From Thermomonas brevis (lineage in GTDB: Bacteria > Pseudomonadota > Gammaproteobacteria > Xanthomonadales > Xanthomonadaceae): a stretch of 64,000 bases of DNA. Positions 17,410 to 25,779 of this stretch are shown in pieces (positions within the stretch are counted from its first letter, which is position 1; the number at the start of each line of letters is the position of its first letter). Location: positions 3,286,001 to 3,350,000 of the forward strand of contig NZ_CP060711.1 of NCBI RefSeq assembly GCF_014395425.1, in the 5' to 3' direction. The notes below the pieces were generated by a model. It worked only from the letters and a program-made list of their open reading frames with translations. It was not told the DNA's origin and made no database searches. A program made the position numbers and the translations under genes.

Positions 17410-20400
17410 GCCGCCGATGGCGCCTTGGGTCTGGCTGGTGCTGGTGGAAGTGACGGTGCCGGACGACCAGGCGTTGTCGATGGCGACAGCATCGGTATTG
17501 CCGCCTTGCCCAGCAGGGTGCCCACGAAGGCGCGGCCCGTGATGTTGGCGTTGCTCAAGCCGACGTTGGCGAAGAATGCGCCGTCGCCCGCATAGCCGAA
17601 CAGGCCCACGTTGTCCTGCGCGCCCCGGTCGATGGTGAGTCCGTCGATGACGTGGCCCTGGCCGTCGAAACTGCCGGTGAACTTGCTGGCGGCGGTGCCG
17701 ACGGACACGAACCCTGCGCCGCCGTTCCAGCCCGCCGTACCGCTGGCATCCATGTCATTCGCCAGCGTGAAATGTTTGTCCAGCAAGGTGGTGGAGGCCA
17801 TGCCTTGCAGGCCGTACACGTCGGCAATCTGGTAGGCGTTGTCGTCGTCCGAGCCGTCGCCGCCCAGCGCGCGCAGGAAGATGCCGCCGACGAACTGGAA
17901 ATCGTTCACGCTGAAACCGGCCAGCGTGGCCGCGTTCTGGCGCCACGCGCCGTTCACCAGCCGGAACGCGTCGCCATTGATCGCGGTGGTGTTCACCCCG
18001 CTGCCGCCGGTGGTCAGCGCGCCGCTGGTGTCGATGGCCAGCGTGCCGCTGCCCCACGTGATCGAACCCGGCAGCCAGATGTCGCCCGCCGCGCTGCCCG
18101 GCGTGGTGATGATGCGGCTGCCGCTGCTGCCGTACGTGATGTCGTAGCCCTGCTGGTCGGAATACAGGCTGCCGGTCAGGGTGGCGTTGCTGGTGGCGGT
18201 GTATTCGCCCGCCGCCGTGCTGTTGAGGGTGAGAGTGTCGCCGTTGTTCACCGTGGCGGTGCCGTACACATGGCCGCCGGTGGGCAGGTTGAACGAGGCG
18301 CTGGCGATATTGGCGAGGTAGCTGCCCGTGCCATCGAAATCGGGGGTGGCGCCGATGGTGATCTGCTTCAGGAAGCTGCGCAGCAACGGCGTGGTTTGCC
18401 CTTCGTAGATGCGCCAGACGGTGTTCTCGCCGCCGTTGCCGGAGAGGCTCCAGCCTGTGAAGGAGGTGGCATCCATCATCTGCGCCGTGGTCAGCCCCGT
18501 GCCGCCGGCACTGGTGAAGAGGCCGCTGGTGGTGGTGTTCCAGTAGCTGCCAGTCACCGATCCCAGGTTGTAACCCACCAGACCGCCGATGGAGTTGGTG
18601 GAGCCGCTGACCGTGCCGCTTGAGTAACTGTTGCTGATGGAGCCGCCCGCAGAGAGGTTGTAGCCGACCAAGCCGCCCGCTTGTCCACTGGTGCTGCTGA
18701 CCGTGCCGGTGGCGTAGCTGTTGCTGATCGCCGCCTGCAACTGGCCCACCAGCCCGCCCACGCGCGAAGCGCCATGAATGCTGCCCGTGGCATAGCTGTT
18801 CGTGAGCGTGCTGCCGCCGCCAAGGGTGCCGACCAGTCCGCCCACCCCTGTACCGTTGCTGTTGACCGCGCCGGTGGCGTAGCTGTTGCTGATGGCACCG
18901 GAGGTGCTCAAGCCAATCAATCCACCGGTGTCGCCGCTAACGCTGTTCACGTCACCGCTGGCGTGGCTGTCAGTCACCGCGCCCTTGTTGTAGCCGACCA
19001 GGCCACCGGCACCGCTGTTTGCCCCGCTGGCCGTCACCGTGCCACTGGCTTGGCTGTTGCCGACCGCACCCTCGCTGCCCCCCGCCAGACCACCGACATA
19101 AAACGCGCCCTGCACCGCGCCCGATGCCACGCTGTCCGTCACGCGGCTGGCGCTGCCGCTGGCCAACCCCACCAGACCGCCCGCATAGCTGACGTTGGCC
19201 GTCACCGTGCCGGCGGCGGTGCTGCCGGTAATGGCGGCGCTCGACCAACCCGCCAGGCCACCCACATAAGACCGCCCCTGCACCACGCCGCTGGCGTGGC
19301 TGTCGGTGATGGCCGAATCCGTCGCGCCCACCAGCCCGCCGATATAGTCGCTGCTGCCAGTTACTTGGGCCGAGGCCGTACTGCCTGTGATGGCGGCATG
19401 CGCCTCACCCACGAGGCCGCCCACGCGCTGCGTGCCGCTTACCGCGCCCGTGGCCGTGCTGTCGCTGACGGTGCCGCCCGCTTCGGTGTAGCCCACCAGT
19501 CCGCCGGTATAGCTGCCCGTATTCGTCACGCTGCCGGCAGCCGTGCTGTTGCTGATGGCACCGCTGCTGCTGCCCACCAGACCGCCTACACGGTCCTGCC
19601 CGCTCACGGTCACATCCGCGGAACTGTCGCCAATGCTGCCTTCGTTACGGCCTATCAGGCCGCCCACGCGGGTCAGGTTGCCGCTGACCGAGCCGGACGC
19701 ATGGGTATTGCTGACCGTACCGCCACTGGCCACAAATCCCGCCAATGCGCCGACATAGGCGTTACCCCCCTGAATGCTGACGCCACTGAGCGTCACGTCT
19801 TGCAGCGTGCCGCCGCTGGCATAGCCGAACAGGCCGACGTAATCCTGCGCGTTTCGGTGGATGGTCAGGCCGTCAATCACATGGTCCTGCCCGTCGAAAC
19901 TGCCGGTGAACTTGGCGGCGGCGGTGCCGATGGGCGAGAAGCTGCCGCCGTACCACACGTCGCCCGCCGCGCCGTTGGTGGCGCTGGCGTCGATGTCGTT
20001 CGCCAGCGTGTAGTTGGCGGACAGGTCCAGCGCCATCAATTGCAATTGGTGCGCGTTGCGGATGACCGGCGACCATTCCGAGGACAGCATCGGCAGCACG
20101 CCATCCAGCAACACCCAGCCGCCCTGGCCGGGTGTGGTGACGAAATCGAAGCCAGCCCAGTTGGCGGCGTTGCGCATTTGCGCGGTGGTCAGGCCCACGC
20201 CATTGAAGACGCCGGTGTATTCAATGCGGCCCACGCCAACGGCGCCTGCCGTATCGGTATTCCAGAAGGAGTTGCTGACCGTGCCACTGCCAGTCATCTG
20301 GCCGACCAGCGCGCCCAAGGCATAGGGTGCCTTGACCGTGCCATCGCCACCGGCCACGCCATTGCTGCCGACGGTGCCGGCGAAATAGCTCTTGTCGATG

Positions 20401-20700
20401 TCGCTGAAGATGCGCCCCGCCAGCCCGCCCACTTGGTTGCCACCACGCACGTCGGCGGTGGAATAACTGTTGCGGATGGCGGCGGCATTGTCGCCGACCA
20501 GGCCGCCGGCAATGCCCACCAAACTGCCCGTGCCCGTGGACGCCGCCGTGGCGGTGACGCTGCCGGCTGTCCAGACATGCTCCAGAACGTTCGTGCCACG
20601 CGGGTAGATGTCGTTCCCTACCAGCCCACCCACGGCGGTAGCACCGGTGATCGCGCCGCTGACATAGCTGTTGTGGATGTGGAGATTGCCTGATCGTCCG
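17150..20700 (-). repeat. Coding array of degenerate GLUG-type repeats in tpsA
   Basis: Roughly 22-27-residue units with a GGLVG core and an alternating SxAxG pattern recur across the 3' part of the N-terminal fragment and the 5' part of the C-terminal one. The units are far more diverged than the MBG/YDG array. A different segment (about 17,500-18,450) splits the array. Confidence 0.75.
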
Positions 20701-22547
20701 GCCAGCCCGCCCACGCTGAACTGGCCGGTGATGCTGGCATGGGTCAGGCCGATATTGGCAATGGAGGCGTAGAACGCGCTGCCGAACAGGCCGATGTTGT
20801 TGTTCGGGGTGTTGATGGTCAGGCCGTCGATGACGTGGCCGAGACCATCGAAGTTGCCCGTGAAGCCGGGATTGCTGCTTGCCCCCGGGTCATTGCCGCC
20901 AATCGGCGTGAAGCCCAAACCCCCATTCCAGCCGGCGGTGGCGCTGGCGTTGATATCCGCACCCAACACGAAGTTGCCGCCCAGGTTGCCCCAGATGCCT
21001 TGCAGCGTGGTGCCGGTGTTGCCGGTCACATCGGTTTCGCTGCCGAGGCTGGTGATGATGGTCCAGTTGGTGATGCCGCCCGCGCTGCCGGACTGGGTGC
21101 GGAAGCTGCCGGTGCTGGCGAGGTTCACCGGCGCGTAGATGTTGTAGCTGCCACCGGCATCGGCCTGGCCGTATCGGAAGAACAACCCCGCCGTGCCGCT
21201 GGCGTTCATCGTGCTGAAGACGTTGATGTCGCGCTGCGCATTGAGGGTGAGGGTGTTCTGGCTCCAGCTCACCGTGTCCTTGATGTTGACGTCGCCGCTC
21301 ACACCGCTGCCGCCGGCGGTGCTCTGGATTTCCACGTCGCCATTGGCAAGCGCGTTGGTCAGGGCCGCGCCGGTCATGTCGCCGCCGCTCTTGGCGACGG
21401 TGAAATCGGTGGGGTCGATCAGCCATTTGCCGTTCTGGCCGCTGGCCGCCTTGGTGGTGATGACGGCGCTGTCGGCTACCTTGACGTGCGCCGCGCTGGT
21501 CTCGATGAAGCCGCCATTGCCGCCGTCCGGCGCGCTGGCGTCCAGCGTGCCGGCCACGTTGACGGTGCCGCCGGCCATGTCGCCCAGCAGCAGGATGCGG
21601 CCGTTGCGGTGTTCCACGGTGCGGGCGCGGATGATGCCGGTGTTGTTGACGGCGGTGTCCAGCAGGGCGTCCCTGGCGCGCGCGGTCATCAGCACGCTGC
21701 CGCCGTCGGCCTGGATCAGGCCGCGGTTGTCGGCCAGCGCGTGCAGCGCGCCTTCGTCCACCTGCACGTTGAGCAACTGGTCGCCGTTGAAATCCAGCGT
21801 CACCCTGTTGCCGGCGGCCAGTGCGGCGGTGCCGAGGCGGGCGGTGATGGTGCCTTCGTTGCGCACGTTTTCGCCCAGCAGGGCGACATAGCCGCCGGTG
21901 AGGCTGCCCTGGTTGACCACGCTGCCGCCGCTGCCGGCGAAGCTGCGTTTGCCGGCCATGAAATCGGCATCGGACAGGCCCAGCGTGGAGGCCACCAGCC
22001 CGCCCACGTTGACCTGCGCGCTGCCGCCGAACAGCACGCCGTTGGGGTTGAGCACCCACACCTGGCCGTTGCCCTTGAGCTGGCCGAGGATGTGCGTGGT
22101 GTCGCCGCTCAGCACGCGGTTCAGCGCGATGGCGGTGGCGTTGGGTTGCAGGAAGGTGACGCTGGCGCTCTGGCCGATGTCGAAGCTCTGCCAGTTGATG
22201 GCGAGGTTCTGGGTGGTCTGGGTGATGGTCATCGCCGCGCCGCTCTGGGCGATGCTGCCGCTGCCGGCGCTGACCGTGCCGCCGGTGGGCAGCTGGTTGG
22301 CGAACACCGAGGCCGCCGGGCTGCCGCCGCCCGCGTTGCCCGCGCCGCCGCCGTCCGCGCGCATCGCCTCGACCGGTGGCGCATTGGCGGCCCAGCCCAG
22401 CGAGGCCCATGCGGCCAGCGGCAGCAGCACGAACAGCCGCAGGCCGCCGCGCGCGCCCAGGCCCTTGCCCTGGCTGCGGGTGATTTCGGACACGACCTGC
22501 CAGACGCCCAGCGCCCGGTTGAAGACGATGCGGAACGCGCGATTCAT
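17394..22547 (-). CDS. Haemagglutinin-like exoprotein TpsA, N-terminal part
   Basis: Starting at ATG 22547, this part has an extended signal-peptide region (MNRAFRIVFNRALGVWQVV), then a hydrophobic core ending near AWASLGWAAN. The TPS secretion domain (about 60-300) carries the NPNGV motif (VWVLNPNGVLFGG), which the TpsB POTRA domains recognise. After a linker comes a long array of GLUG-type repeats (VGGLVG units, about 660-1350), then regions like FDGxGHVIDGLTI. The last 38 or so residues are out-of-frame sequence after the frameshift. An upstream in-frame start would lie in the intergenic region, so 22547 is preferred. It is expected to be secreted and act as an adhesin or in biofilm. Confidence 0.85.
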   Translation of the reverse strand: MNRAFRIVFNRALGVWQVVSEITRSQGKGLGARGGLRLFVLLPLAAWASLGWAANAPPVEAMRADGGGAGNAGGGSPAASVFANQLPTGGTVSAGSGSIAQSGAAMTITQTTQNLAINWQSFDIGQSASVTFLQPNATAIALNRVLSGDTTHILGQLKGNGQVWVLNPNGVLFGGSAQVNVGGLVASTLGLSDADFMAGKRSFAGSGGSVVNQGSLTGGYVALLGENVRNEGTITARLGTAALAAGNRVTLDFNGDQLLNVQVDEGALHALADNRGLIQADGGSVLMTARARDALLDTAVNNTGIIRARTVEHRNGRILLLGDMAGGTVNVAGTLDASAPDGGNGGFIETSAAHVKVADSAVITTKAASGQNGKWLIDPTDFTVAKSGGDMTGAALTNALANGDVEIQSTAGGSGVSGDVNIKDTVSWSQNTLTLNAQRDINVFSTMNASGTAGLFFRYGQADAGGSYNIYAPVNLASTGSFRTQSGSAGGITNWTIITSLGSETDVTGNTGTTLQGIWGNLGGNFVLGADINASATAGWNGGLGFTPIGGNDPGASSNPGFTGNFDGLGHVIDGLTINTPNNNIGLFGSAFYASIANIGLTHASITGQFSVGGLAGRSGNLHIHNSYVSGAITGATAVGGLVGNDIYPRGTNVLEHVWTAGSVTATAASTGTGSLVGIAGGLVGDNAAAIRNSYSTADVRGGNQVGGLAGRIFSDIDKSYFAGTVGSNGVAGGDGTVKAPYALGALVGQMTGSGTVSNSFWNTDTAGAVGVGRIEYTGVFNGVGLTTAQMRNAANWAGFDFVTTPGQGGWVLLDGVLPMLSSEWSPVIRNAHQLQLMALDLSANYTLANDIDASATNGAAGDVWYGGSFSPIGTAAAKFTGSFDGQDHVIDGLTIHRNAQDYVGLFGYASGGTLQDVTLSGVSIQGGNAYVGALAGFVASGGTVSNTHASGSVSGNLTRVGGLIGRNEGSIGDSSADVTVSGQDRVGGLVGSSSGAISNSTAAGSVTNTGSYTGGLVGYTEAGGTVSDSTATGAVSGTQRVGGLVGEAHAAITGSTASAQVTGSSDYIGGLVGATDSAITDSHASGVVQGRSYVGGLAGWSSAAITGSTAAGTVTANVSYAGGLVGLASGSASRVTDSVASGAVQGAFYVGGLAGGSEGAVGNSQASGTVTASGANSGAGGLVGYNKGAVTDSHASGDVNSVSGDTGGLIGLSTSGAISNSYATGAVNSNGTGVGGLVGTLGGGSTLTNSYATGSIHGASRVGGLVGQLQAAISNSYATGTVSSTSGQAGGLVGYNLSAGGSISNSYSSGTVSGSTNSIGGLVGYNLGSVTGSYWNTTTSGLFTSAGGTGLTTAQMMDATSFTGWSLSGNGGENTVWRIYEGQTTPLLRSFLKQITIGATPDFDGTGSYLANIASASFNLPTGGHVYGTATVNNGDTLTLNSTAAGEYTATSNATLTGSLYSDQQGYDITYGSSGSRIITTPGSAAGDIWLPGSITWGSGTLAIDTSGALTTGGSGVNTTAINGDAFRLVNGAWRQNAATLAGFSVNDFQFVGGIFLRALGGDGSDDDNAYQIADVYGLQGMASTTLLDKHFTLANDMDASGTAGWNGGAGFVSVGTAASKFTGSFDGQGHVIDGLTIDRGAQDNVGLFGYAGDGAFFANVGLSNANITGRAFVGTLLGKAAIPMLSPSTTPGRPAPSLPPAPARPKAPSAAWWAA

Positions 22548-22644
22548 GTGTGTTGCCCCTGAAATGTGATGCGGCGCAAATGCCGGCGGAACGGCTGCAC
22601 GACGGCAAGCTGCAACATTGCCGGCTGCGCCGATTCCGCCGGTA

Positions 22645-22677
22645 GTCCATACGTCCGCGCGATTTGTCCAAACGTCC
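22645..22677. promoter_or_regulatory. Candidate AraC-type operator between tpsA and the response-regulator gene
   Basis: Two direct 12-base half-sites, GTCCATACGTCC (22645-22656) and GTCCAAACGTCC (22666-22677), start 21 bases apart, two helical turns. The same arrangement lies between the yadA-like gene and the second AraC gene. AraC-family proteins classically bind direct repeats with this period. It sits 98 bases upstream of tpsA and 43 bases upstream of the regulator. Confidence 0.6.
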
Positions 22678-22720
22678 CCGCGGAAATCGGCGCATACACT
22701 GGTGCGCATTTGCCGCCGTC

Positions 22721-23488
22721 ATGCCCGAGCCGCCGATGCCATCGCCGCCCCTGATCGCCGTCGTGGAGGACGGCCCCGAACTGCTGGCCGACCTGCTGGA
22801 GTTCCTGCAGTTGCGCGGGTTCGCCGCGAGCGGTTTCGACAGTGCGGAGGCGTTCTTCAAGGCATGGCCGGACACGCGCTTTGACCTGCTGCTGCTGGAC
22901 GTGGCGCTGCCCGGCGTCAGCGGGCTGGAGGTGGCGCGGCGGGTGCGCGCGGCGGAAAGCCAGACCGGCGTGGTGATGCTGACCGCGCTGGATGCCAGCG
23001 ACGAGCAGGTGCAGGGACTGGACGCGGGGGCCGACGTGTATCTGTCCAAGCGCAGTTCGCTGGAGGTGATCGAGGCGAGCTGCCGCAGCATGTTGCGCCG
23101 GCTGGGGCGGGCGGGCAGCCTGCCGGTCGCCGCGCCGATGGAGGCGGGACCGGATGCCGACGCGCGGCTGTTCGCCGCTGCCTGCGCGCACATCGACGCG
23201 CAGCTCGGCGATCCGCAGCTCACCGTGGAGGCGGTGGCGCAGGCGCTGCACTGCTCGCGCACGCGGCTGTACCAGGTGTTCGCCGAGCGCAAGCTGTCGG
23301 TGGCCGGCTACGCGCGCGACCAGCGGCTGGCGCGCAGCCGGGTGCTGCTGGGCGATGCGCGGCTGGGGATCGGCGAGATCGCGCTGCACTGCGGCTACGG
23401 CGACCTGCCAGCGTTCAGCAAGGCGTTCAAGCGGCGGTTCGGCATGGCGCCGGGCGAATGGCGCGCGGCGCGGGTCGGGGCGCGATGA
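22721..23488 (+). CDS. Response regulator with AraC-type DNA-binding output domain
   Basis: From ATG 22721 the protein is 255 residues. A receiver domain (about 10-125) has the acidic pair in VVEDG, phospho-acceptor Asp60 in LLLLDVALPG, Thr in VVMLTALD and Lys in YLSKRS. The C-terminal AraC/XylS double helix-turn-helix (about 155-250) includes CSRTRLYQVFAERKLSVAGY and the conserved CGYGDLPAFSKAFKRRFG. It should activate transcription when phosphorylated, most plausibly by the kinase encoded next. It is divergent from tpsA, with candidate binding sites between. An alternative start is ATG 22736. The AraC domain is about 80% identical by eye to that of the regulator at 28.4-29.3 kb. Confidence 0.9.
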   Translation: MPEPPMPSPPLIAVVEDGPELLADLLEFLQLRGFAASGFDSAEAFFKAWPDTRFDLLLLDVALPGVSGLEVARRVRAAESQTGVVMLTALDASDEQVQGLDAGADVYLSKRSSLEVIEASCRSMLRRLGRAGSLPVAAPMEAGPDADARLFAAACAHIDAQLGDPQLTVEAVAQALHCSRTRLYQVFAERKLSVAGYARDQRLARSRVLLGDARLGIGEIALHCGYGDLPAFSKAFKRRFGMAPGEWRAARVGAR

Positions 23489-23507
23489 GGACGTCCCGAA
23501 ATCCGTC

Positions 23508-23627
23508 GTCATTCCCGCGAAAGCGGGAATCCAGGGACTTTGATTTTCAGGCAATGCAGAAGCAACGTCCTTGGATTGGACAGACATTCGTCTGTCGGAA
23601 GCGGCCCGCTTTCGCGGGAATGACGAG
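23508..23627. repeat. REP-pair palindromic element, copy 1
   Basis: An outer left palindrome (ATTCCCGC GAAA GCGGGAAT) and an outer right palindrome (CCCGC TTTC GCGGG) flank a central palindrome CAGACATTCGTCTG (23581-23594). The two outer loops, GAAA and TTTC, are complementary, so the whole element can also fold as one long hairpin. It lies between the response-regulator and kinase genes and accounts for a spurious N-terminal extension of the kinase frame. Confidence 0.85.
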
Positions 23628-23634
23628 CGGCGTC

Positions 23635-25518
23635 ATGTTCATGCTGGCGATGTTGCTCGCGTTGGCGTTGCCTGCCTTGGCGCAGCCGCTGCGGTTCGGC
23701 GCGGACACGCCGCGGGTGTCGCTGGACGGCCGGCAGGCCCACTACGCCGATGCGACGGGCGCGCTGTCGTTTGAAACCGTGTCGCAGCCGGCCTTCGTGC
23801 GGGCGCACTTCCGGCCGCTGCCGGAGGCGCGCAGCTTGGGCTACGACACCCGCGCGCACTGGTTCCGCGTGGTGCTCGACCCGGCGGCGGGTGCGCCGGA
23901 GCGCGTGGTGCTGACCGTCGGCACACCGGAGCTGGAGGCGGTGGACGTGTGGGTGCAGCAGCCCGACGGCGGCTTCCGCGAGTACGCGATGGGCTACCAC
24001 CGGCCCTACGGGAACCGCCCGCTGCGCACGCGCCTGTTCGCGCTGCCCACCGACGTGTTCCCGGGCATGCAGCTCTACATTCGCGTGCGCACCACCAATG
24101 CGCTGAACGTGCACACCACGCTGTGGCAGGTGGATGCCTACACCGCGTACGAGACGCGCAGCAATTTCTACCGCGGCGGCTACTTCGGCATCCTGCTGAT
24201 CGCAGTCACTTTCTACCTGATCCTCGGTGGCCGGCTGCGCGACGGGGTGATGCTGGCCTACGCCGGCTACGTCGCCTCGCAGCTGCTGTTCCACCTCGGC
24301 ACCAACGGCTACCTGCCGGTGCTGCTGGGCGAGGAATCGCAGTGGTACACCGACGCCTTGCCGCGGATCGGCTGGCTGGGCGGGTCGATGTGCATCGCGC
24401 TGATGTGGGACGGGCTGCTGCGGCTGAAGCAGCGGCATCCGCGCATCCACCGGCTGTTCCTGTTCGTGGTGTTCTTCAACCTGGCGTTCCTGCCGTTCGC
24501 GCTGATGCCGTGGCTGGTGGGCGCGTGGCTGCTGTACGCGGTGAAGCTGGCGAACGCACTCAACGCGCTGGTGTTCTTCACCGGCATGGGCCTGCTGTTG
24601 CTGAAGTGGCGGCAGAGCCGGCGCGGCGAGTTGATGGTGTATTTCGTCGCCTTCTTCATCCCGATGCTGGGAACGGCGATCAATTCCGCCATGAACCTGG
24701 GCCTGCTGTCGTGGAACGCGGCGACCGCGAATTTCCACCAGGCGGCGACGCTGGTGCACGTGCTGGTGATGAGCTACGGCCTGGCGCTGCGCCTGCGGCA
24801 GTTGCAGCGCGACAAGGCGGACGCGGAGCAGGACGCGGCGCTGGCGACCCGGCGCGCGCAGGAGCAGCGCCGCTTCGTGGCGATGCTGTCGCACGAGTTC
24901 GGCAATCCGCTGGCCGCCATCGACCGCGCCGCGCAGCTGCTCCAGCTCAAGCTGCCGGAGCTGCCGCCGGCCGAGGCACAGCGGCTGGCGCAGATCCGCG
25001 GCAACGCGACCACGCTGGCCGGCTTCGTCGATCACTTCCTGATGACCGAGGCGCTGGACCACGGCGCGCTGGCGCTGTCGCGTCGCCCTTGCGCGGTGCG
25101 CGAGGTGCTGGAGGGCGCGATGCGCGCGCAAGGCGAGGCGGCGCAGCCGCGCTTGCGGCTGCTGGCGTGCGTGGACGGCGGGTTCGACCTTGATCCGACG
25201 TTGCTGGGCGCGGCGCTGGGCAACCTGCTGGCGAACGCGCTGCGCTATTCGCCGGCGGACAGCGCGGTGGAGCTGCGCGCCAGCCGCGACGCGCGCGGGC
25301 TGCGCATCCGGGTGACCGACCACGGGCCGGGGCTGTCGGCGGAGGAGCTGGAGAAACTCGGCACGCCGTATTTCCGCGCGGCGTCCTCGCTGGGCAAGAA
25401 GGGGAGCGGGCTGGGCTACCACTTCACCCGACGGATCGTGCAGGCGCACGGAGGCACGCTGACCGCGCGATCGCCGCGCGGCTCCGGGCTGGAGGTGGAG
25501 ATTGTTTTGCCGGAGTAG
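23635..25518 (+). CDS. 7TM-DISM sensor histidine kinase
   Basis: From ATG 23635 the 627-residue protein has a signal peptide (LAMLLALALPALAQ) and a periplasmic DISMED2-like beta domain (about 20-165). A seven-helix DISM membrane region covers about 180-400. HisKA has phospho-acceptor His420 in MLSHEFGNPLAAI. The HATPase domain has an N box LGNLLANALRYSP, a G1 box DHGPGLS and a G2 box KKGSGLGYHF. The frame is open further upstream, but only through the REP element, so a start at 23620 or 23635 is preferred. It forms a two-component pair with the upstream response regulator. DISMED2-like domains are thought to sense carbohydrates or small ligands; the ligand here is unknown. Confidence 0.9.
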   Translation: MFMLAMLLALALPALAQPLRFGADTPRVSLDGRQAHYADATGALSFETVSQPAFVRAHFRPLPEARSLGYDTRAHWFRVVLDPAAGAPERVVLTVGTPELEAVDVWVQQPDGGFREYAMGYHRPYGNRPLRTRLFALPTDVFPGMQLYIRVRTTNALNVHTTLWQVDAYTAYETRSNFYRGGYFGILLIAVTFYLILGGRLRDGVMLAYAGYVASQLLFHLGTNGYLPVLLGEESQWYTDALPRIGWLGGSMCIALMWDGLLRLKQRHPRIHRLFLFVVFFNLAFLPFALMPWLVGAWLLYAVKLANALNALVFFTGMGLLLLKWRQSRRGELMVYFVAFFIPMLGTAINSAMNLGLLSWNAATANFHQAATLVHVLVMSYGLALRLRQLQRDKADAEQDAALATRRAQEQRRFVAMLSHEFGNPLAAIDRAAQLLQLKLPELPPAEAQRLAQIRGNATTLAGFVDHFLMTEALDHGALALSRRPCAVREVLEGAMRAQGEAAQPRLRLLACVDGGFDLDPTLLGAALGNLLANALRYSPADSAVELRASRDARGLRIRVTDHGPGLSAEELEKLGTPYFRAASSLGKKGSGLGYHFTRRIVQAHGGTLTARSPRGSGLEVEIVLPE

Positions 25519-25532
25519 GGGATGGATTGTTT

Positions 25533-25640
25533 CCGTCATTCCCGCGCAGGCGGGAATCCAGCTTTTCCGCCCTGAAGATCAAGAGCTGGATACACAGACA
25601 TTCGTCTGCGAAAGCATGCCCGCCTGCGCGGGAATGACGA
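25533..25640. repeat. REP-pair palindromic element, copy 2
   Basis: This element has the same layout as the copy at 23.5 kb. The left palindrome has loop GCAG, the central CAGACATTCGTCTG is at 25595-25608, and the right palindrome has loop CTGC. The outer loops differ from copy 1 but are again mutually complementary. It starts 14 bases after the kinase stop, so the kinase gene is bracketed by two copies in the same orientation. Confidence 0.85.
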
Positions 25641-25710
25641 GGGGGGCAAGGCAGCGGAAACCTGCGCGGGAACGGCGACTCGAAGCGATTCGTTGCTTTC
25701 CGAATGCGGA

Positions 25711-25736
25711 AACGGCGCGGTGTGACCCGCGCCGTT
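25711..25736 (-). terminator. Terminator of the yadA-like gene
   Basis: A 10-bp stem, AACGGCGCGG (25711-25720) with CCGCGCCGTT (25727-25736), lies 44 bases past the stop on the minus strand. The T tract on that strand is short (GTTTCC), so it is moderately convincing. Confidence 0.6.
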
Positions 25737-25779
25737 CCGTGTCGCCGATGCGCTTCGCATCGGGAATCCTTCGCCGGGA

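Larger units (their letters stand above)
13186..22547 (-). pseudogene. tpsA exoprotein gene as a whole, interrupted by one frameshift near 17,502
   Basis: Two minus-strand frames join as one protein. The upstream frame reads to about 17,505, then becomes out-of-frame Pro/Ser-rich sequence. The downstream frame continues the repeat pattern from exactly that point (IDNAWSSGTVTSTS, then GAIGGLVGGMSGTIANS). Adding one base where the plus strand reads GCCGCC (a likely CCC run reduced to CC) restores a 3,120-residue frame. This may be a real phase-variable or inactivating change, or a sequencing error. No other stops were noticed, so decay has not progressed. Confidence 0.75.

Noticed and set aside
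23458..23634. N-terminal extension of the sensor kinase frame back to 23,458
   Set aside because: The extension is translated from the REP-pair element and would place the signal peptide internally.
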